Source: JBJMQS01 sp045802605 (lineage in GTDB: Bacteria > Planctomycetota > Planctomycetia > Gemmatales > Gemmataceae). From it: DNA of 64,000 nucleotides. Numbering within the stretch: the first letter of the stretch is position 1; each line of letters starts with the position of its first letter. A program made the position numbers and the translations under genes. Under the pieces are notes generated by a model. The model made no database searches, was not told where the DNA came from, and worked only from the letters and a program-made list of their open reading frames with translations. The stretch covers positions 252,204-316,203 of the forward strand of contig JBJMQS010000030.1 in NCBI GenBank assembly GCA_045802605.1, written 5' to 3'. Below are positions 53,433-61,600 of the stretch, in pieces.

Positions 53433-53529
53433 AACGGACCGACGCTCAATGGCCGGCACCGCGCCGACTGACTCTCAGTTTACCAGAACGCACAATGGGG
53501 TGCCGGTCCATTGCAGCGTTTGGTTATGC
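53429..53529 (-). other. attC-like site a
   Basis: From GCATAAC at 53429-53435 to GTTATGC at 53523-53529. Arms GACGCTCAATGGCCGGCACC and GGTGCCGGTCCATTGCAGCG pair over more than 20 positions with extra bases. The best-formed attC in the array. Confidence 0.85.
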
Positions 53530-53600
53530 CTCCGCCCCGGCGGTCTTCGACCGACGACGACGAATGATCGGCGGGCCGCGCTGCAGCGCCTTGTTAGGTC
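53523..53600 (-). other. attC half site or eroded cassette
   Basis: Between attC a and the DUF2721 gene. On the minus strand it begins ACCTAACAAGGCGCTGCAGC, the left half of a typical attC with a textbook core (ACCTAAC), but no matching right half follows; instead there are about 50 bases ending at the GCATAAC core of attC a. Probably a fusion of two attC sites or the remains of a lost cassette. Confidence 0.55.
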
Positions 53601-54016
53601 TTATGAATGCTCTTTCCTTCGGCCTGTAAGTCGCGAAGGGCCAGAAAAACATCACATATGAAAAATGTGACAGAGACAACAAGGCTCAGGATGCTCGAAA
53701 GGAACAATAGAGCACAAATACGCGTCACATCGAAAGGGAGCAGAGTGGACATAAATAAAGGGAGAATCAAAAGCCCTGTGAGGAGGATACAAATAGAACT
53801 GAAAAGAATAGCGCTACGAATCACCCTGGCTCGCTTAAGAAGTGAATCAAAGCGAATGATTCTGTCGGGTTCAGAGCTTCGTGCGACCGTTCTCGCTCGA
53901 TCGATAGCTCTGCCAAGTCGATTGGTCATCACTAAAAGTAACATGCCGCAGGCCGAAATCAGAATGACGGGACTAATCGAAAGTTGGAGCGCTTCTATTA
54001 GGGTGTGATTTGGCAT
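53594..54016 (-). CDS. DUF2721 membrane protein (integron cassette)
   Basis: 140 residues. Its ATG is within the attC b core (GTTATGCC) and its stop TAA within the next core (ACCTAAC), so no intergenic DNA exists. Three hydrophobic segments: LSISPVILISACGMLLLVMT, AILFSSICILLTGLLILPLF and ALLFLSSILSLVVSVTFFIC, with NRLGRAIDRARTVARSSEPD between the first two, the pattern of DUF2721. Function unknown. Confidence 0.85.
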   Translation of the reverse strand: MPNHTLIEALQLSISPVILISACGMLLLVMTNRLGRAIDRARTVARSSEPDRIIRFDSLLKRARVIRSAILFSSICILLTGLLILPLFMSTLLPFDVTRICALLFLSSILSLVVSVTFFICDVFLALRDLQAEGKSIHKT

Positions 54017-54105
54017 AACGGCTTGCTCACCTGCCGGGCCAATTGCCGGCTGACTCGAAACTACACGACACGCCCGCCCCGGTCAGATGCAGCGATTGGT
54101 TATGA
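54013..54105 (-). other. attC-like site b
   Basis: From GCATAAC at 54013-54019 to GTTATGA at 54099-54105. Arms GCTTGCTCACCTGCCGGGCC and CCCGGTCAGATGCAGCGATT pair with a few unpaired bases. Contains the stop of the SUKH-3 gene and the start of the DUF2721 gene. Confidence 0.8.
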
Positions 54106-54546
54106 CGCTCCTCGCCCACCCACTAGCCATTTTGGCGTAGCGCCCACACGCTTCTTTGGAGCTAAGCACGCACGAGCTACATCACTCAGAACTTCTTCAA
54201 AGGAATCAGCCAAACGAAAAAGCTCGTCGTCGAAGTTAATGTAAATGCTCCCACTCTCGTCTACAAGAATGGGTTCACGTTCTTGATGTTCTTGGTATCC
54301 AATCGGATAAAGGCGGCGGCCAACCATTGCTTCACACCGCCGAATCAGGTCCGGATCGTATGCCAACGCGTCTGCTGGCTCGAACACAATATGCTCGCTC
54401 GAATTGCCGAATCGCAGGCCACCGAATTTACTCAGGATGCGCTTTGCCTCTGGAAAAGCCATTGGCGATGTGGGCAACCGGAGCTTCGCCCACACATCGC
54501 GCTTCGAGCGCCAACCGGCGAGAAACAGTCTCAGTCTTGTGATCAT
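54100..54546 (-). CDS. SUKH-3 immunity-type protein (integron cassette)
   Basis: 148 residues. After a basic N-terminus, the SUKH-3 pattern runs EAKRILSKFGGLRFGNSSEH, then MVGRRLYPIGYQEHQEREPI and LVDESGSIYINFDDELFRLA. The stop TAA is in the attC b core. SUKH-3 proteins are predicted immunity proteins against secreted polymorphic toxins. No cognate toxin is next to it. It is the first cassette of the array in the direction of transcription. Confidence 0.78.
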   Translation of the reverse strand: MITRLRLFLAGWRSKRDVWAKLRLPTSPMAFPEAKRILSKFGGLRFGNSSEHIVFEPADALAYDPDLIRRCEAMVGRRLYPIGYQEHQEREPILVDESGSIYINFDDELFRLADSFEEVLSDVARACLAPKKRVGATPKWLVGGRGAS

Positions 54547-54559
54547 CGAAGTGCGTGCG

Positions 54560-54566
54560 TCATAAC
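54560..54566 (-). other. Upstream core site of the cassette array
   Basis: GTTATGA on the minus strand, 13 bases before the SUKH-3 start. No palindromic partner is seen in the next 100 bases, so this could be half of an attI site or an attC whose other half is lost. Confidence 0.45.
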
Positions 54567-55751
54567 CATTGATTATCTGTCCGCAGCCAGAATATTACAC
54601 AGGCACGATTTCATTCGCAAGCAACTCATTGCCCCGCTTCGCCTCATGGCTCGCCATGGACCCGCGAGATGGATTGCACCGGCCACATATGCGCGCGATT
54701 CTGGCTGGCGCTGTCTATCTCCGCTCTCCGCATTTTCGCTTCCCACTTCACGAACCCTAAAGCCTGTATCCTGCGAGCGAAGGCAACGCACCCGGTTCGG
54801 CCGTTCGGAGCATTTGCGCCGGGAGGGCGCACGATTGTAGCCATGCGTTTTCATAGAGTTGAAGGCGCGGCGCATACGCGCGAAGAATCACCGGTCAGCT
54901 TGACAACATTTCGGACGCTATTTCTGCGATGACGTGGGCGTGTCTATCAATTGCTTCCTTGTATGCTTTTAGCGCGGATTGAAACAGATCCTTAGGCTTT
55001 TGCATATCCGTCAATTCTGTTGGAATGTCTCTGAGCTTTCGCATATCGGAAACGGTTATAAGCCATTCTGTCGCTTGTTGCATTGTTTCCAACGCTTTGC
55101 GCGGCCACATAGCTAGATCGAAAGTCTGATCGGTCTCGTGACATTCCCCTGTTTTACGATGGAGTTCGACAGCGGCAAAAATTATCAAAATAGCTCTAGG
55201 TGAGCCAAGTCTGTTATTGCCGCTGCAACTCCCGCATTTTCCATTTTCATTTGCCTTCGGCCCCAAAGTATGAAATATTTGCTCTTGGCATTTCCCGTTG
55301 GCTGCAAGCTGCAGCTGAGGCCAGCAGAAATGTCCGCGGACTGTTCTGGGGGATGCGAGCGGGCCACTCTCACTGCGGTGAGGCTTCTGCCTCACTGGCG
55401 TGAGTCCGACCTCACCTTCTGGTGAGACGGAAAAAGCCCAATGGCGGTCGTCGCACGACGAACACCACCACTACTACCACCACCGCAAGCGACGACCGGG
55501 CGGCCAATGTCCACTGCTCGCCCGGCAAAGCCGCCCTTAAAACAAGGCGGCGAGCTTCGTCAACTTCCCACTTTGCGACTGATGGGGCGCGTGCCCCGGC
55601 GCTTCCGAAAGTGGAAGATTCACCAACAACAACCAAAACTAAAACGATCCCCGCTCGCATCTTCCCAGGCAGCGCTGCGCGCACAGAGCGGGGCCCGACT
55701 TGACCCCGGCTGGCTCGGCCCCGATTATGACTACATCCCGAGGATTTCGGC
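54567..55751. other. Gene-poor region upstream of the array, IS remnant
   Basis: About 1.2 kb without a gene I can support. It holds a sequence related to the IS1595-family terminal repeat (55199..55222), a minus-strand frame at 54895..55395 with a helical C-terminal half (LKAYKEAIDRHAHVIAEIAS), and a Thr/Val-type triplet run around 55465. No integron integrase is found here, though this is where one would be expected. A minus-strand frame from 55660 to 55412 with a signal-like start is possible but weak. Confidence 0.5.
55199..55222 (-). repeat. Diverged copy of the IS1595-family terminal repeat
   Basis: On the minus strand GGCAATAACAGACTTGGCTC and following bases match the terminal repeat at 47681 with two changes in 20. 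No second end was found within the window, so this is a solo end or the trace of a deleted element. Confidence 0.7.
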
Positions 55752-56969
55752 ATGCTCCAGGCGACTGATCGGCCACGGCTGCGGCAAGGATTGGCGGCCG
55801 CTCGCGATGGCGACGCTGCAATTGTCGTGTGGGACAATCGCCGGATCACTCACCGCAACGTCCGTCTCAGCCAGGTCGAGTTTACCTGGGCCCAATTGCT
55901 CGATGGCCGCTTGGCTCTATCCGATCTGCAACAGCAGGCGACTCTCTTGGCGGGCGGCAGTGCAGTCGCCCTGGAGCACGTCGCCGCCATGGTGGCCAAA
56001 CTCGACGATGCGCTGCTCTTGGAATCGCCGAAGTTTCTGCAATATCTGCAAGGCCCCGTCCGTGACCCATCTTGCATCGGCTGTTACGCCGGCGAACCCG
56101 ACGCGCTGCACAAACAGATTGACGGTCTGTTCACCGGACCGGGTGGCCCCGGGCCGATTGAGACAGCGCCGCCTGAATTCGCGGATGGCGGTCCGTTGCG
56201 AGCGCTGTTGGTGCCGCACATGGACTTCGGCCGGGGCAATGTGACTTATGGCTGGGGGTTCAAGGATCTTTTCGAGCGAACTAGCGCCCGGTTGTTTGTC
56301 ATCATCGCCACGTCGCACTACTCGACCGAGCGTTTCACGCTGACTCGACAACATTTCCGCACGCCGCTGGGCACGGTCGAGACTGATCAGAAGTATGTCG
56401 ATCGCATCGTGCAACACTACGGCGACGGATTATTCAACGACCCGGTCGCACATCTGCCGGAGCATTCCATCGAACTTGAAGTGGTGATCCTGCAGCACCT
56501 TTATCGCGATGAGCCGTTCCGCATCGTGCCGCTCTTGTGCGGCTCGTTCGGCGACGCGGTGCAATTTGGTCGCTCGCCGCGGATGTTGCCCGACATCTCG
56601 CGGATGGTGACGGCGTTGCAGCAAGCCGAGGCGGAAGCCGGCGAGCGCATCTGTTACGTCATCTCCGGTGATCTCGCGCACATCGGGCCGAAATTCAGCG
56701 ACCCGCAGCCGGTGGCCGAACCGTTTTTGACGCACAGCAAATCGCAAGACGACCGCATTGTGGCCCGTGCGGAGCAAGTGGATGCGGACGGTTACTTCAC
56801 CGTGATCGCCGAGGAAGGCGATCGCCGCCGCATTTGCGGCCTGCCGCCGACGTGGCTCACGCTCGCCGCCTCCAATCCGAAGCGGGGCAAACTTCTGCAC
56901 TATGGCCGCTTCATTCACCCGCAAGGCTACGAAAGTGTGAGTTTCGCTAGCATGGCTTTCGTCAAATGA
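55752..56969 (+). CDS. AmmeMemoRadiSam system protein B (MEMO1-like)
   Basis: 405 residues. The MEMO domain covers about 145-405: LRALLVPHMDFGRGNVTYGW, FVIIATSHYSTERFTLTRQH, LPEHSIELEVVILQHLY, and CYVISGDLAHIGPKF, with metal-coordinating histidines in the first and third stretches. The N-terminal 140 residues are a separate helical domain common in bacterial members. In the AmmeMemoRadiSam set, this protein occurs with an AMMECR1 homologue and a radical SAM protein; neither lies in the window. The system's reaction is not known. It overlaps the next gene by four bases. Confidence 0.9.
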   Translation: MLQATDRPRLRQGLAAARDGDAAIVVWDNRRITHRNVRLSQVEFTWAQLLDGRLALSDLQQQATLLAGGSAVALEHVAAMVAKLDDALLLESPKFLQYLQGPVRDPSCIGCYAGEPDALHKQIDGLFTGPGGPGPIETAPPEFADGGPLRALLVPHMDFGRGNVTYGWGFKDLFERTSARLFVIIATSHYSTERFTLTRQHFRTPLGTVETDQKYVDRIVQHYGDGLFNDPVAHLPEHSIELEVVILQHLYRDEPFRIVPLLCGSFGDAVQFGRSPRMLPDISRMVTALQQAEAEAGERICYVISGDLAHIGPKFSDPQPVAEPFLTHSKSQDDRIVARAEQVDADGYFTVIAEEGDRRRICGLPPTWLTLAASNPKRGKLLHYGRFIHPQGYESVSFASMAFVK

Positions 56970-57871
56970 CCGAGACGACAATTAACGCATCGACTGGCTT
57001 GCCCGTCGCCACCGCCCTGTCGCGCCTCGCCCACGAAGGCCGGCCCGGCGTCGTGGACACGGGCCGCTACTTGCTGCGCTATGCCGCCTGGGGCACCGGC
57101 CCGCCCATCATTTTCGTGCACGGCATCTCGGACGTGGCCCGCTCGTTCGCCTTGGTCGCTGCCGATTTGTCGCGCGATTTCACCTGCATTCTGTACGAAT
57201 TGCCGACCGGCACTGGCGATAACGCGCGCTGGAGCAAATATCGGCCCGCGCATTTGTCAGCCGATCTGTTTGCGTTGATGGATCACTTGAAGCTGGATCG
57301 AACGTATCTGTTAGGCTCGTCATTTGGATCAACGATTTCCTTGCGGGCGGCCGCTGAAAAACCCGAGCGGTTCGCCCGGATCGTTTTGCAGGGCGGATTC
57401 GCTCGCCGGCCGATCGGGCGCTTTGAAGTGGCAGTCGCACGGCTCGGTCGCTACTTCCCCGGCCAAATGCGCCATTTGCGAATTCCCACGTCCCTGAAGA
57501 GCCCACGCGATGGAGCTATTCTCGATCAAGCGCTAGCGGAACGACGAACGTTCATGCGCGAGAACTGCGGCTCGGCCACTATCCACTCGGTCGCCCACAT
57601 CGGGTTGATCATCTCGCAGACCGATCTGCGGCCGCTATTGCCCAAAGTGCAATTGCCCGTGCGCTTGATCGGCGGCGACTCCGATGGCATCGTGCCCATT
57701 CAATACGAGAAAGAGTTGCTTGAGCGCCTGCCGATGGTCGAACGCATCGAGATTCCGAATTGCGGTCATCTGCCGCAATACACGCATCCCGGTTTGCTCG
57801 CGGAATTGATGCGGCAGTTCTTCACGCCGTCGTGCGGCGGAGCTGGCCACGATAGTTGCCCCTCAACTTGA
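56966..57871 (+). CDS. Alpha/beta hydrolase
   Basis: 301 residues, no signal peptide. Motifs: PPIIFVHGISDVARSFALVA (oxyanion), LLGSSFGSTISLRAAAEKPE (nucleophile in GSSFG), then LIGGDSDGIVP and IPNCGHLPQYTHP with the acid and histidine. Members include lipases, esterases and dehalogenases. It overlaps the MEMO-like gene by four bases, so they are translated together, a possible functional link not known from the literature to me. Confidence 0.88.
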   Translation: MTETTINASTGLPVATALSRLAHEGRPGVVDTGRYLLRYAAWGTGPPIIFVHGISDVARSFALVAADLSRDFTCILYELPTGTGDNARWSKYRPAHLSADLFALMDHLKLDRTYLLGSSFGSTISLRAAAEKPERFARIVLQGGFARRPIGRFEVAVARLGRYFPGQMRHLRIPTSLKSPRDGAILDQALAERRTFMRENCGSATIHSVAHIGLIISQTDLRPLLPKVQLPVRLIGGDSDGIVPIQYEKELLERLPMVERIEIPNCGHLPQYTHPGLLAELMRQFFTPSCGGAGHDSCPST

Positions 57872-57881
57872 GGAAATCACA

Positions 57882-58307
57882 ATGATCGCTTATCGTACGA
57901 CTCCGTTTTCGCGGATCGCTAAATGGACCTCCCATGCCGCCGGGCACCCAATCACCTTCTGTTCCGCCGTACTTGTGATTATCCTCTGGGCGCTGTTGGG
58001 CCCCTACTTTCGATTCAGCGACACTTGGCAACTGGTCATCAATACTGCAACCACGATCATCACTTTCCTCATGGTGTTCCTGGTGCAAAACACGCAAAAT
58101 CGCGACAGCGCAGCAGTCCAACTGAAGCTGGATGAGCTCATTCGTTCCATGAAAGGCGCACACAACGCACTGTTAGACTTGGAAGAGCTCACGGAGCAAG
58201 ATCTGGATCGGATTCGCTGCCGCTATGCAGCGTTGGCCCGGCACGCACGGCAGAACATTACGGAAGGGCTGATCGATACCGACACACCGGAGGTGGAGGA
58301 CAAGTGA
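57882..58307 (+). CDS. Low-affinity iron permease family membrane protein
   Basis: 141 residues. Two membrane segments (ITFCSAVLVIILWALLGPYF and LVINTATTIITFLMVFLVQN) and NTQNRDSAAVQLKLDELIRS are the pattern of the low-affinity iron permease (Fet4-type) family, followed by a cytoplasmic helical tail. Transport has not been shown for bacterial members. It overlaps the next small gene by four bases. Confidence 0.85.
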   Translation: MIAYRTTPFSRIAKWTSHAAGHPITFCSAVLVIILWALLGPYFRFSDTWQLVINTATTIITFLMVFLVQNTQNRDSAAVQLKLDELIRSMKGAHNALLDLEELTEQDLDRIRCRYAALARHARQNITEGLIDTDTPEVEDK

Positions 58308-58579
58308 TCCCTATGCACCGCGTAAACGCATTTGTTCGAAGTCATATTCGCATGTTCGAAATGATCGGCGTATTGATGCGTATCTTCAGTTTCAGCCTGG
58401 TGAGTTGGATGGGCCCGGACAGCCCATTCATGTTTGTTTGGATCTTCAACACCATCGATGCGATCTTGCTGTCCTGGTGTGCAATACTCAAGCGGGACGC
58501 CGCTTACACAACGCTCAACGTGTTCTGGATATTTGTGGGTGTGATGGGAATCTACCGCGCGGCAGGCTTCATGCACTAA
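58304..58579 (+). CDS. Small membrane protein
   Basis: 91 residues. Two hydrophobic segments (FMFVWIFNTIDAILLSWCAI and NVFWIFVGVMGIYRAAGFM). It starts in an ATGA-type overlap with the iron permease-like gene, so it is translated from the same message. Not recognised. Confidence 0.65.
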   Translation: MIPMHRVNAFVRSHIRMFEMIGVLMRIFSFSLVSWMGPDSPFMFVWIFNTIDAILLSWCAILKRDAAYTTLNVFWIFVGVMGIYRAAGFMH

Positions 58580-58636
58580 CGAGCCGGAAGTAAGCGACGG
58601 AGTATTGCTAACTCCGCCGCTTACGCTTCCGGCTCG
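58580..58636. terminator. Palindrome between convergent genes, probable terminator
   Basis: CGAGCCGGAAG...TAAGCG...CGGAG on the left is mirrored by CTCCG...CGCTTACGCTTCCGGCTCG on the right. It lies one base after the small membrane gene and seven before the SecDF stop, at a typical bidirectional terminator position. A related palindrome is at 63970. It may also be a dispersed repeat. Confidence 0.7.
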
Positions 58637-58642
58637 TTCAAA

Positions 58643-61600
58643 TCAAACCTTCGCCGGCTCGGGTAATGCCACCGTCGTGGTCCGCCGCTTCTCGGTGCCT
58701 TCGCCGAACATCAGTAGCAGCGGACTTGCAATGTAGATGGAGCTGTAGGTGCCGACGATCACGCCGACGACCATCACGAACGCAAAGAGCCGGATGCTCT
58801 CGCCGCCGAAGACATACAGGACGCCGACGACGAGGAACACTGTAGTCGCTGCCAGGATCGTGCGGCTCAGCGTTTGGTTGACGCTGTCGTTGATGATCTG
58901 CGGTGTGAGCAGAGCGTTCTTGCCGCGGACCTCGCGGATTCGATCGAACACCACGATCGTGTCGTTGACCGAGTAGCCAATGAGCGTCAAAAGCGCCGCC
59001 ACGGCCGTGAGATCGATCTTGAAGTCATCGATCAGCAATGCACTGGCAACTCCGGGGAAGGCACTGACGAGGTAATGGCAGCCAGCGATGGCACCTAGCG
59101 TGAAGGCCAAGTCATGAATCAAGCAGAGAACCGCGGCCAAGCCGAAGGTCCAGTTGCCGAAGCGGAACCAGAGGAAGAGCAGGATGACCGCCCAACTGCC
59201 GAGGATGGCGTATGCCGCGCGGGTGTTGGTCTCCGCGGCGACCTGAGCGTCAAACTTCTCCAGCCGCTCCGGCTGCGGTCGAGCACCGAAGTCCACTTGC
59301 GTTCGCTGCAAAATGGAATCGAGCTTCGCGCGATCCTTCGCCGGATCGAACGACGCCGTGGTGACCTCCAGAGCCATTTCCTTGTACCGGCTCTCCTGCG
59401 CTTTACCTTCGCCCCGCAGGTCAAACGCCTGCTCGCCGAAACCGCCGAGCTTGAACTTGCTCTCGAGGAACAGCTTCAAATAGCCCGGCGACGCGTAGTC
59501 GCTGAACTTCAGATGAGCCGTCTTGCCTTCAACATTGAATCCTTCGAGCTTGATGCTCTTGAGCAGCGATTCGAGATGGCCATCCTTCTCGTCGCTGAGC
59601 AAGCGATCGACCGAGACCTGAACAAGATCGGCATCTTTTTCGGTGGTGCGGACAGTGAAATATCGGCTCTTGCCGGCAGGGTCATTGGAACCGGAGACGA
59701 ACGTCTGCTCGACCGACCAGTCGGGCAGAATCTGCGCCCGCTTCATCACGGTTGCTTCGCGGGCTTCCTTGTTGGCGCCTTCTACGGGTTGAACGAATTC
59801 AACCGTTGGCTGGCGTTCGGGAGCGGTCTTATAAGTCAGAACAAACGTCGTGCCCGCTTCATCTTTCTGTTCAACTTTTTGGACTTCCAGACGCTCCTTC
59901 TGATTCTTCAGCAAGTCGCGCATTTCGCCGATGGATTTGGCTTTGCCTTCGGCCAGTTGACCGCCGTACGCGGTGCCGCCGATGAAATCGATGTTGAGAG
60001 CATTTTCGCCGCGAAGCAAAAACACCGACAGGCCAATCACCGTGAGGATGATCGTGGCGGTGAACCAGTAGTAGCGGATCGCCATGAAGTCGATGTTGGT
60101 GCGGGTGAGGAACTTGAACATGTTCAACTGCCGCAGCCAGCCCTTGTATTGCCATACATCGAAGAGCAACCGAGTCATGTAAAGCGAGGTGAACAGGCTG
60201 ATCACCAAGCCCGCGGCCAGCGAGATGCCGAAGCCGCGAAGCTGATCGTTGCCCACCGCGTAGAGCACGATAGCGGTGAAGAAGCTCGTCAGGTGCGTAT
60301 CGAGAATCGTCGGCAACGCGCGGTCGTAGCCGTTACGCAACGCCAGGGCCAAGCCCGCCCCGCGCTCGCGTTCCTCACGCAGCCGTTCGTAAATCAAGAT
60401 GTTCGCGTCCACCGCCATGCCGAGCATCAGCACCAAGCCGGCCAAGCCGGGCAGCGTGAACGTGGCGTTGACGAACACCATGAATCCAATCGTGAGCAAC
60501 AAATTCGCCAACAGCGCGATGCACGCAACGATGCCGGCGAACTGGTAGTAGATCAGCATGAAAACCAAGACGGCGGCGAAGGCGATGCCCAGCGACATCG
60601 TGCCTTTGAAAATCGTGTCGCTGCCCAGAGTCGGCCCGATGGTGCTTTCGCTGACCGGCACCGTCTTGAGCGAGGCCGGCAGCGTGCCGGAGCGCAAGAT
60701 CTTCGCCAGCCGCACGCGGTCTTCCCGCGGCGAACCGCTCATCTGAATCTGGCCCTGATCTTCAATCCGGCTCGACAGGTAAGGAGCCGAGACAACCATG
60801 TTGTCGAGCACGATGGCGAGATAGCGGAACGTCAGGTTCACGCTCGAGTCGCTGCCGGTCGGAACATTTGCGCCGGTGAGTTCGCCGAACAACCGGCCGC
60901 CGATGCTATCGAAATGGAACGATACGCCCTGCTCGAAATCATCCACGTCGGCACTGCGAAGATGTTCGCCGGTGACGGCTTTCGAATGCCCCTGGTCATC
61001 GCGCTCGGGGTCGCGCAAGAGCATGAAGTACTCGTACTTCTTCTTCTCGCGGTCTTCGAGCGGCAGCCGATCGTTTTGGCACTCGCGGCTATACAGGATC
61101 ATCGAGCCGTGACCCGATTTGCCTTTGCGGTTGTCGGAAATCGTGGCCTTGTGAACGACGAGCTTGCTGTCGGTCCGTGCCTTGGCCAGCTCCTGCCAAA
61201 GTTGCGAGCCGGCCGCGTCTTTGTTGGACAAATGCATCGAATGCCGTTCCGGCTTGTCGAGCTCCATCCAGGTGTAGGTCTTGCCGTCTTCCTCGCCGCG
61301 CGTGATCGGCGGCGGGGCCATTCCGCGACGAGCGCGCGATTCAAGCTCGGCCTTGTTCTTGGGATCCTCGATGTACGCCTTGGCTGCGGCGAGGCCGCGT
61401 GCGTCGTCATCTTCATTGGCGGCGATGCGGAACTCGAGGCTGCCCTGGCGGGCGATCAGCGACTTGGTTTCCTCAACCATTTCGGCCGAGAAATCTTTGC
61501 GCTGCCCGCTCTTGCCGAAGAGATAATGCTCTTCGACGAATGCCTTGATTTTGTCTTCTTTGGCGTTGGCAAAAGACTCGTCGTAGAGCTTCTGCACATC

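Larger units (their letters stand above)
46127..54566 (-). mobile_element. Integron cassette array without integrase (CALIN-like)
   Basis: Seven palindromes of 78-101 bases with terminal core triplets AAC and GTT separate minus-strand genes in a strict gene-palindrome order: SUKH-3, DUF2721, ankyrin, SMI1/KNR4, YciI-like, thioredoxin-like (interrupted), and a ParE/RelE pair. Several share a central motif (GGGCAAT, CCGGCTG, CAAACTACA, GCCCGCCC in that order on the plus strand). No tyrosine recombinase of IntI type is encoded in the window. Core sequences are GTTATGC or GTTCGGC, close to but not identical with the textbook GTTRRRY. The 3.5-kb element at 47681..51162 is a later insertion. Confidence 0.75.

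Noticed and set aside
54895..55395. Minus-strand frame of 166 codons
   Set aside because: It runs through the IS1595-type terminal repeat, and its N-terminal part is not protein-like. The C-terminal helical part may be real but has no clear start, so it is only mentioned in the region entry.
54567..55751. A search for an integron integrase beside the array
   Set aside because: No frame on either strand has the tyrosine recombinase R-H-R-Y pattern or the IntI-specific patch. The frames at 54895 and 55412 are not recombinases.
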